64,000 nucleotides of DNA. Origin: Mesocentrotus franciscanus. Taxonomy: Eukaryota > Echinodermata > Echinoidea > Camarodonta > Strongylocentrotidae. The translations under genes were made by a program, and so were the position numbers. The stretch covers positions 4,608,261-4,672,260 of the forward strand of contig CP137668.1 in assembly GCA_037976565.1 (NCBI GenBank). Direction: 5' to 3'. The notes under the pieces were generated by a model. The model was not told where the DNA came from. It worked only from the letters and a program-made list of their open reading frames with translations, and ran no database searches. This document shows positions 36,201-51,400 of this stretch, piece after piece. Position 1 is the stretch's first letter; every line of letters starts with the position of its first letter.

Positions 36201-39200
36201 TCTTCTGACAGGGCTTAGTGACTAATGTACATTTACCTAAGTCCTATCCTGAGGGTTGAATGCTGCATTAGTTTGCCAGGTTCATAAAGTCATATGATGT
36301 ATTTTGCACATTATTTTGTATAACCTATCAATACAAGACCTACACATTTTTAACCATGATTTAAACCAAACAAAAAAGCTCACATGCCACTAAGTACATG
36401 TGTACTTCATCCCACTACAGCATTATTCTACGTGTAAAACATTAGTACATGGCTCCATGTAGATATTACTGAAAATTATAGCAATAAAATACATATTGTA
36501 AACAAATGTGATGTGTCTTTTAGAAATTTGAGCCTTAAAATGACTTGAGTCTAAAGATATCATTCATTTCTTACAGAAATCATTTCTTCAAGAAATACTT
36601 CGCCCAGAGCTAACTAATGTTATCCATACTTTGCATCCTATTGCAGTTTGAACTGATTTTCTTTAATTGCCTGTTTAATAGGTTTGAGATAGCTGAAAGC
36701 ATCTTTATAAGAGCTGCAGTAAAGCCAAATAAAAAAATTGTGCAAACTGATTATTGTGGGTCATACAAAGCTGGGTGATGTTGTTGCCATATCCTCATCA
36801 TCATACAAGAACAAAAAGAAACTGTGTATATCTCTTTTTTCTATCAAATCTGTTTTGAAAATTGGTCAAAACAGAAATTTATGAGATTTACATTTTTCTT
36901 TTAAATTCATGAAAACAAAACAGGTAACTTCCAGCTCTCTCTCTCTCTCTCTCTCTCCTCCCCCTCTTCTCCAGGAGAGCTTTAAATAAAAAAAACTCTA
37001 ATTAAAGTGAGATTTAAAAAAAAAAAATTTAAGCTGTTTTGGAAATTTTCTGAGCTGTATGCAACAAATGCTCTCCACACTTAAGAATAATTACGCTGAA
37101 ACCAAAACATTATCTAAATCTTATAGCTTTTACATCTTATGATGTAAAAAGCTCTTTCCTTCTGTTTTTTTTTTGCTGCTTAATTGAAATACACAAAACC
37201 ATCGACAACAGCAAACAAATCCTTTAATGTGCTATTCTAATGACAGAAAACAATCCCTGTAAATGGTAATCTTATAAATATCTTTCCTTGTGTAACTCTG
37301 TTATCCAGTATCCGCAACTGTTTTCACGACTCGCTATTAAGCAGAGTTGAGATGGATTTAAAGATTCAACTTGATAGCTAAAGGAGGGCGGGTGAATGCT
37401 CTCCATTTTTCATACCCGCATTAACATTTTTTTTGAATAAATGGTGGGTGGGGGTAGTTTTTAATGACATTCCTTTACTACTTTGGTGATAGAAAATGGT
37501 ATTCACTGAATCATGACTGTCATAATAAACTTAGAGATGCTAAGTTTTCTGAACTGATTCCCTCTAGATATCGAGATGTTTATGATTGAGAACAGATATC
37601 GCCAACCCATTACAGTGTATGGATTTCAGATTTGGGGCAGGGGTGCACATACATGTATGATACAAGTATTGCATGCTCCAGGATTTTCGGTATAACAAAA
37701 TATATGAACCAACAAATTCAGATTTTCCAGATTCATGTCATATTTCACCGGGGCTGCAGCGACAGGCCTTGGTACATATAATGACACAAGAGAAATTCTG
37801 AATTTGGAGGTGAACATATGTAATATTACACAAAAAAATGCATGCAATATTTGTAATGTAAAATCTTGGGTATTTGCGATCTCATACATGCCTGTATGTA
37901 GCTCCTTCCAAATCAGGCCCTCTCAATTACAAACAGATTACCTTTGCATCGGATGCGCTCAGCTATGACATTGCAAACAATGGGTATGTGCAGGGAAGAT
38001 AGGATAAAATAAGTTCATGAGAGTATTTAAAAAATATGAGAAGGCAACCGAAATTAAACCATAATTTTAGGGATCAATTATGTGGCAGACATTATCATTT
38101 GAATCTACTTTTTGAATATTTCAATACAAAAAAAATATATGAAAAATTCTATTCTTTTTGGAACGGGCTAGTTATAAATCATGATTTTTTATTTGATAGC
38201 AGTTCAGGGGGAATGAATATGCATATCAAAGAGGAGAAGACAAAAAGAACATAACCATGGGCGGAAAAGTGAAATTTAGGTCACAAAATGGCATTGTGCT
38301 GCTATTTCCACACTCGTGAATGGAGGGGCGTATACAGTAGGTGTGCGAATGGTCACAAAATCTGCATCTACATCTGGATTTTGGCTGCACAAATTGACAT
38401 TCTACTACATTCCAATCTTTCAGCTGTTACAGCTGTACATTTACTACTAACACTGCAAACATATGCTATTTCCTTTGTTGCGCATGTACAAGCAAATATG
38501 TATGTATTTGGACTGCTTTTTAGCAATACATTCACCTGTATAATACTGATGCCCTACATGCTTATGACACAACTTTTAAGATTTATGCCAAACTGTCTTC
38601 TTTATTTCGCATCTAAATCTCTGTCAATCATACCTGAAGTGCCGTGAAGATGTAATATTTGCTGTTAATGTAGTAAAACATCAGATACATCATCTGTCTA
38701 GGATTTGACATGTTCTTGTCATAAGAGGGCGGCAAATATTTATACTGTACATCCAACATTTAATGATGATACTGATCACAGACATACACCCCAGCCAGCT
38801 TGAGTCTTCTTTACCTATTGCCAGTAGCAGATGCAAATGGCTTTATTCCCCCTCAGACACCATTGCATTTTGACATTCATTTACACATTTAAGTGGGAAC
38901 ATCCAAGATGAAAACTTGCAGTATAATAATGCTTAAAGTTCACTCAGTAACATTGCCTCAGATTCTGAAACAAAATCCTGGATTTAGCTCATGCTGCAAT
39001 CATAATTATAAACCTTTAGGTCAGTCAGGAATCCCATGACTTTTACAAGCCAATCGCCTGTCTGATTATCAAGATATTTATCATTGGAAATCGAAATTTC
39101 ATTTTTCGTTTTCCTAACGTTTTTTTATAACACTACAGTCTACTGGGGAAAATGAGTATGGTAAAATCGGTCACTCAAAGATTTGTACTTTTTTGAGGCA

Positions 39201-42200
39201 CTTCAAGATCATTTTGAAGCGCAATTTTTTTAGGGCTTCAATATTACACCATATCACAGACACTGATAACACGTAGGACCATGCATCTCAGATTTAACAT
39301 TGTTAAACGATGCCTTTAAAGAACAGGGTGCTCATTATTTGTTTCAGATTAATCTTTTCTTTTGTTCCTCATAAAAGAGGTGCTAGTCTCTAGACATCCA
39401 AAATCCTGCAAATGCCAATCGTTACCATCATCATCACAATCATCATCGTCATCGTCATCACCATCACCATCACCATCACCATCATCATCGTCATCACAAT
39501 CGTCATCGTCATCGTCATCACCATCACCATCACCATCACCATCATCATTCTGATTTTAAAGTGATGTTAAATTGCTCTGGTCATGACTGCTCAAGACTTT
39601 ATTTCATTTCAGATGTACATGTAAGGTTAGGGTTGTCATTGAGTTTTAGATTAGGGTTAGGATAAGGGTAAGGTATAGTGCAGGGTCCACAGGTGAAGAC
39701 ATTTTGATCATGTTGGAAATTAAAAACGGAGCAATTGTTGCCACAGTATGTGTTGTATAATCCCCATTATACAACTCACTCCTAGATCCCTATCAAATGA
39801 TGGTCAAACACAGTCACATGTGATTTATTTACTGAGACTATCACAATTTATGTGATGAAAAAAGCATGCAATAGATTCCAGTACTATCCAATATTGTTTC
39901 ATAAGTACGCCATGCAGGGCTGTGCATGTAGCGGTAAGTGCACTTCTATTGTGTGTGGGCTACTACACACGTAGCACTGTGAGTGAATGAGAGTGAAGGT
40001 AAGTGTACTTGTACTGTGTGGATGCTACTGGTTAACATGGGGTTTACTTGCCATCAATTAGGACATGGACCAATCTTCAAATGAGGATCTAGGCATTGTA
40101 TAAAACAAATGATGCATGCATTCATCGTTGAGGATGTGTATGCATCTACCATACTCACATTGACTGCCTCGTACGACAGGTGCACACATCCCCAACTCAA
40201 GTGCAAACAGAGTGCATAATGAACTCATATGCAGGCATCATTTGTATACTAACTCAATTTCTCTCTATGCATGATATATGTTAAGAAAAAGGGATATATG
40301 TTTAGGTATAAACTCACCCTCCTCCATGCATTTATCTCTACACGACTGCCCAATCCCTGACACTTTAATCTGGAGCGACGACAATGGTGGCCATTGCTTC
40401 TCTCCTGTACAGAATTCCTGAAAAAGAGTCAACCAACAAAAATATTGAAGTCAGTACACAACCAACAATAGTGACAAACTGATACCCGCCTCACATGTGC
40501 CCAATTTCATGTATGGTCAGTTTTATATCCTTGTAAGTGTATGAGAAGAAGAATTGTTTATGTATTATTGAAAGCCTCACAGTGCAGTTCTAAATCAAAA
40601 GTAAAAATTTCTCCAAAAGAAATAATCTTGAATTGCAGAAACTTTACAATGTGTATGCAACATAACAGAAACAAACAGGTATTGAAAGTATGTGATAAGA
40701 AACTAGATGGAACTTCAACTGCGCGCAGTCGAAAATGATGCCTCCGCCATAGAGCAATTTTACAAACCAAAATGGAAGCAATTTTTAAAATTCAAGTTTG
40801 ATTGTAATCCATCTGTTGGTTCTAATGATAACGCGATCACGAGCTATTTTGAGATACATAATGAGCCCTGTGACCTTTGACCTCGTGACCCCAAATCTAA
40901 TCAGTTCATTGACTCTGCAAGATACATACATGACCCAAGATTGGCGGTAATCCATCAATCGGTTCTTGAGATAATGTGATCACAAGCTATTTTGCATACA
41001 TAATGAGCCCTGTGACCTTAGACCTTTGACCTCGTGACCCCAAAATCTAATCAGTTCATTAGCTCTGCAAGATACATACATGACCCAAGTTTGGCGGTAA
41101 TCCATCAATCGGTTCTTGAGATAAAGTGATCACGAGCTATTTTTGCATACATAATGAGCCCTGTGACCTTTGACCTTGTGACCCCAAAATCTAATCAGTT
41201 CATTAGCTCTGCAAGATACATACATGACCCAAGTTTGGCGGTAATCCATCAATCGGTTCTTGAGATTGATCACAAGCTATTTTGCATACATAATGAGCCC
41301 TGTGACCTTTGACCTCGTGACCCCAAAATCTAATCAGTTCATTAGCTCTGCAAGATACATACATGACCCAAGTTTGGCGGTAATCCATCAATCGGTTCTT
41401 GAGATAACGCGATCACGAGCTATTTTTGCATACATAATGGGCCCTGTGACCTTTGACCTTGGACCTCGTGACCCCAAAATCTAATCACTTCATTAGCTCT
41501 GCAAGATACATACATGACCCGAGTTTGGCGGTAATCCATCAATTGGTTCTTGAGATAACGCGATCACGAGATCGGGACGTACGTACGGATGGACGGACAA
41601 CCAGAAAACATAATGCCTCCGGCTACTTTGTAGCGGAGGCATAAAAATACATTCATATAGTGATATGTGTGATCTGTTCGTAAAATACCATTCCAAAATG
41701 CAAATAAATATCAGGAATACTATTGGAGGTTTTAATCTATTGATTATCAACTTCTCTGATTCTCCCATTCTTAATCCACAAACCATGAGACCTGCAGCTA
41801 GATATGTACAATACTTCTAAATTTTCCCCATTATTGCATTATTACTCCAGTTTTTAGAATACTTGAAGAAAAATACCACAAGGCTCCCAAGTCCATGCTG
41901 TTACAATAGATCCCCCCAGAAAGTACAACTACCTCCTACCCCATCCCGCCCCCCCCCCCAAAAAAAAAATATACCATCACCTACTGATCATTTCACCCAC
42001 CTGCTTTTGAAGATAACTACTGACTCTCTCCAACATGCCATGGCATGTGAATTCAAAGGGTAGGTATGGTGTTGTGGTGTTCATTGCGGCTATCTTGTCT
42101 AGCGCTACATCTAGCTCGCTACCCAAAACATCTACCGTCCATACATGGGGCTGTCCAATGTACACTTCTGTGTAGGGGTGCTGTGATGTTAGCTGTGAGG

Positions 42201-45200
42201 GACAGATGAAAAAGAAAAAGAATAATAATAATAATAATAATAATATATTAATAAAGGTTATAATAATTTCTATAGTGCTCTATAGTGCTCATATTCACCA
42301 TACAAGGTGATCAAGGTGCTCCAACATTACCCCAACCCTAGCTAGGCTACTGATTTGGTGATCATAGCATTCAAGGAATTCTTTCCTACCGGTATCACCT
42401 GGGTGAAGAATGGCAAAAGTTGATTAATGTATAGCTAAAGGACACTAATGCTTCACTGGGAATCGAACCCACGACCTCTACAAAGAAAGAATAGATAGCA
42501 TAAAAGGTGTCAACCTACAGGTAGCTTGGATAAAGGGCATGGATTTGGGGGAAAGGTTTTTTTTTGGGGGTCCCAGCATCCACACGATCTGGGACAAAAA
42601 TAATAAATTTAGTTTTTCTTAAACAGACTTCAAACATATGAACGGATTAATCATCGTTACCATTATGCGATGGCTGCAGCCAAGGATTCAAGAACATTAA
42701 AAATGAAATGTTTCGCCCTCTTTAATAAATATATCCCCCCCCCCCTAAAAATAATGACTATTCATACAGCATCTTTTGCACTGGATACAGAGCACTTTTT
42801 GTTGGTTTTGTGGTGCAGGATACAATATTTTGGGGTTTCAAAATCACTTTCAGAAGGCACAGACACACCCTTACAACGTAGACCATATCATATGATGCCA
42901 GACATCAAACTCTCCATAAGTCCTATTCAACCACGAGGCAAAAACACTGCCACGGCAAAAATACACGAATCAGTAGACTACCAATTAATATTACCACTCA
43001 AGGCTCAAAATGCACGGGGGCGACGGGCGATTCGCCCACGTGAGCTACATAATCACCTCCGTCAGATTGCTCACGGGGGCGATTGCAAAATTAAAAATCG
43101 CCCCTGTGGAATTATAAAATAAAGATTATCATTTCTATTATAACTTTCACACAATATTGAGTTTCAACTTTCAAACGTTAAACCAATGAAATGGAACTAT
43201 GGAAGTTAGATTAGCGAGCAGGCTTAAATAAATGATAATGATGAAATAGCAAAGAATTTAGGAGTATCATGGGTACCAATTCAATGGAAATTTGTATTAA
43301 AAAAGAGCCCCCGTCAGTACCAAAAGAGCCCCCGTGGACCAAAAATTAATTTGAGCCCTGTTACCACTTGCTATTTATTTCCCTGTTCAAAGGCATTATT
43401 TTCCTGAGGTGTCTTTCTTCCATTAGGTCGTTTACCACCTCATTTCTTCTACCACCACATCAATGGGTCTTTATTAAAGTTTACCAATCACCACAAATAT
43501 TTTGTATAATATGATATATAATATAATATGTATCCAAATCTATATATTCAAAAAAGTAAATCTATTTTGAAAAGAAAAATTCCTAACAGGAAAGGCATAA
43601 ATATTCACTCCTGAATGATAAACGCCTATAAACCTAAACAACAACACCAAACGCTCACCTAGAAAAAGAGTCTCCACAGAACCTGACTTGGGTTTCATGC
43701 GCAGGGCTTTATGTTATTGCTTATTTTATTCATACTCCTTGACTGCTAGCTCATACAATATCAGATTCATTTTTTTCAGGTTGATTAAATACGTTCTAGC
43801 TGTAAACAATTGTTTCGGTGATTGGTACACTTTAATAGATGGAAGAAGTTTACTTACCGCTCTACTTGTTGGCTTGCCCTGGAAAAATTTGGTGTTTTTG
43901 TAATTTTTAGGTGGATTGAATTTGGGGTTGAGAAAGACACAGCCATTGGCTACAGCTTCCAGTGGAGCGGGACCCTCGTAAGGAAACCCAAGACCTATAA
44001 AAAGCTGCAAGATGAAGGTGAGAAGAAGAAACAATATATTAGAATTCCAGATACTACCAACTACAGTCAAACCTGTCTATAGCGACCGCCCAAGGGAAAC
44101 ACAAAAAGTGGTCTTTGTAGACAGGTGGTCTTTGTAGACAGGTTCCTTTAGTACATGTTTCAATGAGAAACCATTTTCAAGGGAAACCAAAAATGTGGTC
44201 TTTGTAGACAGGTGGTCTTTGTAGACAGGTGGTCACTAAAGCAGGTTTGACTGTATTGACTTAACCCAATATTGTAGAACCTTCTACAGAAATACCAGCT
44301 CTTTGCATGAGCCATTTCAGACAGGTCAAGTTCCAGACAGCTTATGGCACGTCTTGTCAATCATTACCTAGAGTGACACTTCAGATTAACCTGAAGTTTG
44401 CACATTGTAAAGATAAGGGTATCAATAATATTTGGAGTCAGATTTATAACCATCATGAAAATGATATCATCAAACCAACTAGTCTGAATATTTTTATATA
44501 TATTTTGACACAGAAAAAGGGCGTGGAGTTGTATGTATAACAAATAATAAATTCACATCAAAACAAAATGACTATGTATCACCTCTGTCAGTCCAAAGCT
44601 CAAACTAAAATAGAACAAAAAGGTGTTTTACAACTTTTTGGGTATAATCAATCCAAAGTGTCTAGTGTGTTATAAAACTTGCTCTTATGGACGTGCCTCC
44701 CCAGAAACAGGGAACTTCCTGTATGGAATGAAGAACTTGTTCTCAACATGTTGTAATGTTCTCATGACGGTTTGTAAAAACACAAGAATGTTGTATTTGT
44801 TTGGCTAAAATGCACGCCATGGCTGCTTGCTCTGTTTCTCTCCTGGAGAATTAAAATTTATATCTATGACATTGGCAGCAATGTGAGTGCATGCGTGTAA
44901 CATTAGTTTAACATTCTTAGTTTTGATGATTATAAAATTCAAATAGCATTTATTAAATTTCACATTCAACAATAAAGAGAGAAGAAGCTTGATAGGATAG
45001 ATAGGTACTGTGGGTTTGTTCATGATTTCTATATTAGTGAAGACCATTTTCAGAGCAAAAAACTATAGGGAATTGCAAAAGTTCAATGTCCTCTAAATTG
45101 TGCATCTCTTATTTTGTGGCATGAAACTCTCTTGAATCTCAATCACTTTTGAAATTTGTAACAACAAAAAAAAAATCTAGATTTACAGTCAGAGCAAACA

Positions 45201-45373
45201 ATGTTAAAAGATGTTAGTGGTAGAAATGGGGGAGTGAAGAAAAATTTGTTTTAAAAAAGTGAAGAAAAGAGAGGGGACTAAAGATGGAGAGAAAAGGAGA
45301 GAGGGTGAGAGAGAGATAGAGAGAGAGAGAGAGAGAAAGAAAGAAAGAGAGAGAGGTAGAGAGTGAAAGAGAG

Positions 45374-45404
<31 letters not shown>

Positions 45405-45449
45405 GAGAGAAAGAGAGAGTGAGAGAGAGAGAGTGAGAGATAAAGAGAT

Positions 45450-45485
<36 letters not shown>

Positions 45486-48400
45486 AGAGATAAAGAGAGA
45501 GAGAGAAAGAGATAGAGAGAGAGAGAGAGAGAGAGATTGAAGCACAAACCTTTGTTTCTTTTAATAAATTCTGTATCTCAGAACCAGAAACGATGCCATG
45601 GTTGACCACATAGTCGGGTATCACATTTTTCGTGATGGGCGTGGTTTGGTTCATGAACACTGTGCCATGAATCTCAAACTTTTTGTGAATCTTGTCCAGG
45701 TATCTCCTAATCCAAGGATCCTATAAGAGAAGTAAACAGGTAACAATAATAATAATTGATTGGAACAATAGCAACAATAACAATAACAATTATCTCTTCT
45801 TAAAGAGATGGATGCTTACTTTTACAGCAAACTGATCAGATGATGGCTGACACAACAAAATGAACATAAACTAAGACGTCAGTTAGCATCCTATGGAGCA
45901 ATAGGAACAGACAAACTAGGATCAAGGACCAGAGAATGATGTTCTGTCATCTTAGCTTGCTGTGAGATCAACTATCACGTTACTAGATCTCTACCATAAT
46001 TAGGTCGCCATACCACAGAGCCCTGCTTCATAAAACTTGTTATCAATAACAAATGCTAAACTTCTATGCCAGAAACTTCCACTTGCATAAAACTGTCACA
46101 AGTTTAACATGTGGTCATGATTAAAAGACTTTCATGCCACAAAATAAAATTACATCACATTTATCACAATACAAAATTGGCGGAAATGGCTGTCATTAAC
46201 TCTTTGCAAAAGTTTCTACTTTTACAGTACCCACCCCCTCTCTCTCTCTCTACACACTCTTAGGTAATCCAATCCAATTTATCCTACGTGCACTCACAGT
46301 CCAGAAAGAAGCACTTTTTCCATAGACGAGAGCACGGTTTGTTCTCTTGGTGGAACTGTCTGTTTTGGAAGTATCCATCTGATGATCTACTACAAAACCC
46401 ATGAAAGAATTGTCCGGTGTATGAGCTGAAATAAAAAAGAAATTGAAAATTACGACAAAGTAAACTGATTGGCCCATATTCTACAAACAAATAAAACCAA
46501 TGCTGGATTTAGGCTGGGTTTAGGCTGGGTCTTAAATAAAGTTGAACGAGGAAGTTAGACCAAGGTCAAAGTTTTCCCTTTGTTCAATAGTGTCAGTTTT
46601 GATTGTTTTAATTGAGTTTCGGTCATTGAGATTTAGGTAGTGTTTTTACAGTCATCATAAGTTGGTAACTTGCAAAATCAATGTCTTTTATGAAGAGTTT
46701 AAAAGGAACTACGACATCCTTATAAAGTTACGAACTAAAACATCCTTCCAAATTTAAAACATTTTAAGAATGCACGACACTTATAATTACAGTTTGATAT
46801 CATAATCACTATGCTATTGATATCAAAACATAGACATTGACATCAACAATAATTTCTGCATCATGGTCATCTTTATCAGTCTTAAAATCATCGATATCAT
46901 TATTTATAATTATAGGGATGAGACAGAGAAATTCCCAAAAGGAGGATGATTAAATGGGGTACCGGAGAAAATGTCCCTGGCGGGGTTAAGGGGCAGCACC
47001 CCTACGCAGAAAACTTTAGAATATATTTACGTAAAAGGTCACATTTTCCTTGCATTTTTAAATTCTAAATTTGAAAAATATTTGTTACCCCATTTTGCTT
47101 AAAGGGACTCTATAACATTGTTCAGATGAGAGAAAAATGGTGCTAAGGTAGTGAGGTCAATGCCTGATGTATAATTAATGATAATCTGAAAGGTTTTTTT
47201 TCTTCTTTTTTTTCTCCCCGTCTTGAAATCTTGAAATCGGCAGAAAATTCGCTGATCGGCGGAGGAATCTCATCCCTGTTATTATAAACATCACTATCAT
47301 CATCACCAACATTACTAGCTGTCATTTTGAGGTGCAGCATTATTATGATAATAAATTACTCTCAACATCATGCTCGACTCTTCTCAGATGTCTAACACTC
47401 TGTGAAATTTACATATCCTTCTATGGAAAAGTCACATCCTCAGAGAAGAGAAGAAACAACTTACGAAACATAGTGAAGAACTGCCTTGGGACCAGGTTCC
47501 AGTTCCCCCAGCTAGACTTGGTACCAGCCTTTTTTATGTAAACATCCACATTGTATGCCGGCTCTGTTCCAAACGAGTCTATAACCCTGAGGATGCAACT
47601 GAAAATTTCGAAGAAAACAAAAATGAGTAAAAGTGACCTAATGAGGGGGTCTAAAGACGATAATGATAAAAATTCAATTCAAATTAGAAAGAAATAAGCA
47701 TAATATGTGATTGCCAAACTAGTTATTATAATTGCAAATAAGAAATGAAATAGTTCATTGAGCTGAGGAATAGTTTTGTAACTGGGAGGTCATGATTTCT
47801 AAACTGAGTCAGTACACTGGTGTGTTTGGCAATTCCTTAAGCCTTTCAGTCCAGTAAGTAGGCTAAGCTGGCAAAATTTAGTATTGCATGAAAATCGTGT
47901 TGATAAAGAAGACTTTGTCCATAATTTAAATATCAAATACAATTTCATCAATTGTAAAAATAGATATCAATGCTTATATCAAGGTGTGCAGATTTTAAAG
48001 ATATGATTGATAACTCTTCTCATAAACTTTTAATTTTGACAAATGTTTGTAAAATATGGTTGTACGGAAAATGTACTTCAAATAATACATAGGCACATGT
48101 ACATTGACATGTATCTACATATCTACATAAATAAAGCCCTCATATATACTGTAATAACATATCTAATTCTGCATCTAATTTAATATCTAATTTCATAAAC
48201 AGCCAATCGAGCATTGTGCATATGTACACTTTGCCTGTCATTCAAATAGTTCATAAGTATGTACAGCTGTAGCATCGATAATAAAGTCTCTAGCTCATTT
48301 TTATCAAAGGTCATAGTGACATTTCTATCATGATATGTCACATGCCTAATGATTCCTTCAGCTTTTATGAGCTCCCATAAATATCTGTTTTCAGTTGATA

Positions 48401-51400
48401 AAAATACACACACTCATGTGGATTTGCACGTCAGACCTAGCAAAATAAGGGAAATGAACATGGATCAAATGTTTTCTATTTTAAGGCTGTGATGTATATC
48501 AAAGGGACGTGAGCAAGTTATGAACAATTGTATTCACTCAAATAACATTTGTGAATCCAATATTTAATTTATTGTATACATGTAAATGGAATCACAATCT
48601 ATCAAAGCAAAACCTAGACTGAAGAGTGTTTCACAAAGACTAAGATCAACTTTAAGTTGGACTTAACTATGGCAGGCTGTTCATGCCACTGTTTGCTCTC
48701 ACCATTATGATCTTTGGATAATGTTTTTTCCTTCAATAATGAATTATCAAAAAATGTAAATTCTGTAGATTTGTGACCATGATTTGTACGTCCCTTGAGA
48801 GAACAATGCCAGTAAATGGTGAGAGCAAACAGTGGCATGAATGGCCTGCCATAGTTAAGGCCAACTTAAAGTTGATCTTAGTCTTTGTGAAACACCCCCC
48901 TGGTCAAGTATGTTTTGTAAAGCGCCAGAACGGCATTAGCTCCTATCATTCTGCGTAGAGTTAATGCCCTTCTGACCCTCAAGAGATGATAGAATGGTTT
49001 CTTAAGACTGAAACATCAAAAACATGAAAGACCGGTATTTAGCTGGATACTTTCGGCAGAGAATGTTAGAGTTCTGGCAAAAAGTAGAAATAAAACTTTT
49101 CTTTACATTAAAGTTTCTTGTAACCTTTGCAAATATCTTTTGAAAAATCATTCAGAATAGTTATTAGAAGCAAGATTATACATGTATGGGTGGTGAAAAT
49201 GATATGAAATTTCTTTGAAATCACTTAAGTAATTCGGATATCTATGACTTGAGACGTATTTCAATTTTTTGTTATTCTTACCGAAATTAAACATTATTTC
49301 CTCATAAATAAAGTTACAATTTAGCTCATAGCTTTCAGGAAATACTTCTTACATTTCAAGACAAATTGACAATCAATCCAACTACTTGGGGCCATATTCT
49401 AAAAACTATGTTATTCTTTATGTTAACTAAAACTATGAACAGACTGAAATTAAGAGCAGAATTAACACTTATCAATACTGCAGCCAGCTTTCCCAAGACA
49501 TTAAACAATAAATCGTCCTAATTCTGATTTGTTATGAAAAGTATAAGTTTTAATTACACAAGATATAACATTGTTTTCAGAATACCTCCTCCCTGCATCA
49601 AAATGTTTTTTTCTCTACATTGCCTTGCTTATCCATTATTATAAATAACATATATTAATGGGAGAAACCAATAATGACATTTATCATACTTTTTTTTAAA
49701 TTCTGCAGGGATTGTTGAATTGCTTTAAAGTAACTAGTTTTCTTTTAAAGTGTACCAATCACCTAAAAGAAAAATGTGTACAGCTAGAACAGCTTTCTGC
49801 CTCATTAGATATCCAGGTCTGATCCATTAACATTCCAAAACTCTAAACTTTACATCAATCTCAACTGAGTTTACTGTTTTAATACATAGGAAGCATATCG
49901 TCTGCTTGGAGCCAGAAGGGCGTTATTTTATGCTGTAACACAGAGTTAAAATCAAAAGAAAATGTCCTTTTAGGTTTCAACAGACAATAATTTGTTAGTG
50001 TCTCTATGTTACATTCTGTCTCTACACATGCATAACTTATATAAATTTCCTTCTTTTCATCTAGTTTTCTTCCCTAAGAATTTTGAACTACATTACTCCA
50101 TCATGATAATTACAATTCATCCAAAAATACACCTTATATATTTCATTTTCATATTGACTATACTACTTCACATAATTTTTGTTTAATATAATTTCAATCT
50201 ACAATACTCTTCCATTTATTCTATTAACCTTCTCCTAAACCCTTTCCTCTCTATAATTCATTATTTTTACCACTCATAAAGTGATATTCCCTGAATATAC
50301 AATGATTCATTTTGATCGTTGTCAGTAACAGCTGTATTCAGCTAGCTGTATCATGTTCTCCAAAGTGGCAATATTCTGACTTTATTTCACAACAGGCATG
50401 AAATGCTGATCCCCACAAGGTTGAAAGACATCAATATAAAATGAGCACTTGTCAACTTGTTTGGAGACAAGTTCTATAATTAGGGGGGAAAGGGTATCTT
50501 TTTGAGCAGGCTCAAGGGCATGTTCTTTCTAGAAAAAACAACCTGCAGCCTTGCTTTTACTCGTTTTCTTTCGATCATTATCAATTGAGGTTTGTGCCGT
50601 TTCCAAAGACATGTGATTAGCTCATTTCCTATACTTTCAAGGGATTACTATCACCAGGTTTCTTCAAAAAAACATGTTTTGTTCATATTCTCCAGGCCTA
50701 GTCCCAACTATTGCTATGATTACAGGTAATCTTTGAATTGAAATATGAAACTGTTTGATCTGGTGAGTACATGTAAATATATCTCAAACTTATTTTAAAA
50801 CACATTTTGGAAGATTCATAAAAGTTATTTTACAATTTTGGAAGGTCTATGTTTTCAGGGAGTGTTCCACAAATTGCACTTGGGAAACATCTATATCACC
50901 AGAAATAGTCTCTTCTTTTAAGAGTTTTAGCACTAGATATGTGTAATAATTAACTGTCTTGATATTTAGTACCAAACACTTTGGATAGACATTTGGTCAT
51001 ATCCCAAGAACATTTAGTTTCAAGATTCAAGTTTTATTGTCCATATAGAATACAAACAAATTCCAATGGTATTAATGTTACACGATATGCAAACATAAAC
51101 AGAATTGGCACCATGTGCTGGGAGCCAGAAGGGCATTAACTCAGTGTTAAGGCATACAGGTGAACCCCTCTCTAGCTCACTGTAGATGATACATGACAAA
51201 ACACTATATAATTAAAACATCTAGGTAATATGAATACAATTCATAGTCACACTATTAAAGCTGAATGAATGTAGAATATTATAAAGGAATACATATATTT
51301 TCTCTTTCGGTATTGCACAAAAAGCAAACTAAAACATAATTTCGTCCACACCCCTCCAAATTGCAGCCAACAGGGGTCAAATTTGCAGCTGTTACAGTGA

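Noticed and set aside
38288..38647. 119-codon hydrophobic plus-strand frame
   Set aside because: No family motif, no splice or promoter context, and antisense in an intron.
41203..41644. Overlapping 62-97 codon frames with repeated peptides
   Set aside because: The repeated peptide simply mirrors the 140-150 bp tandem units of the mobile element.
40733..41644. CRISPR-like regular repeats
   Set aside because: Units are adjacent with no unique spacers, and the genome is eukaryotic.
42670..43122. 150-codon plus-strand frame
   Set aside because: No domain, no splice context, lies antisense in an MGAT5 intron and ends in repeat-like GGGGGCGA blocks.
45204..45660. Frames of 89-148 codons with Ser-Leu runs
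   Set aside because: Products of the (GA)n tract. Only the MGAT5 exon part (45550-45720) is coding.
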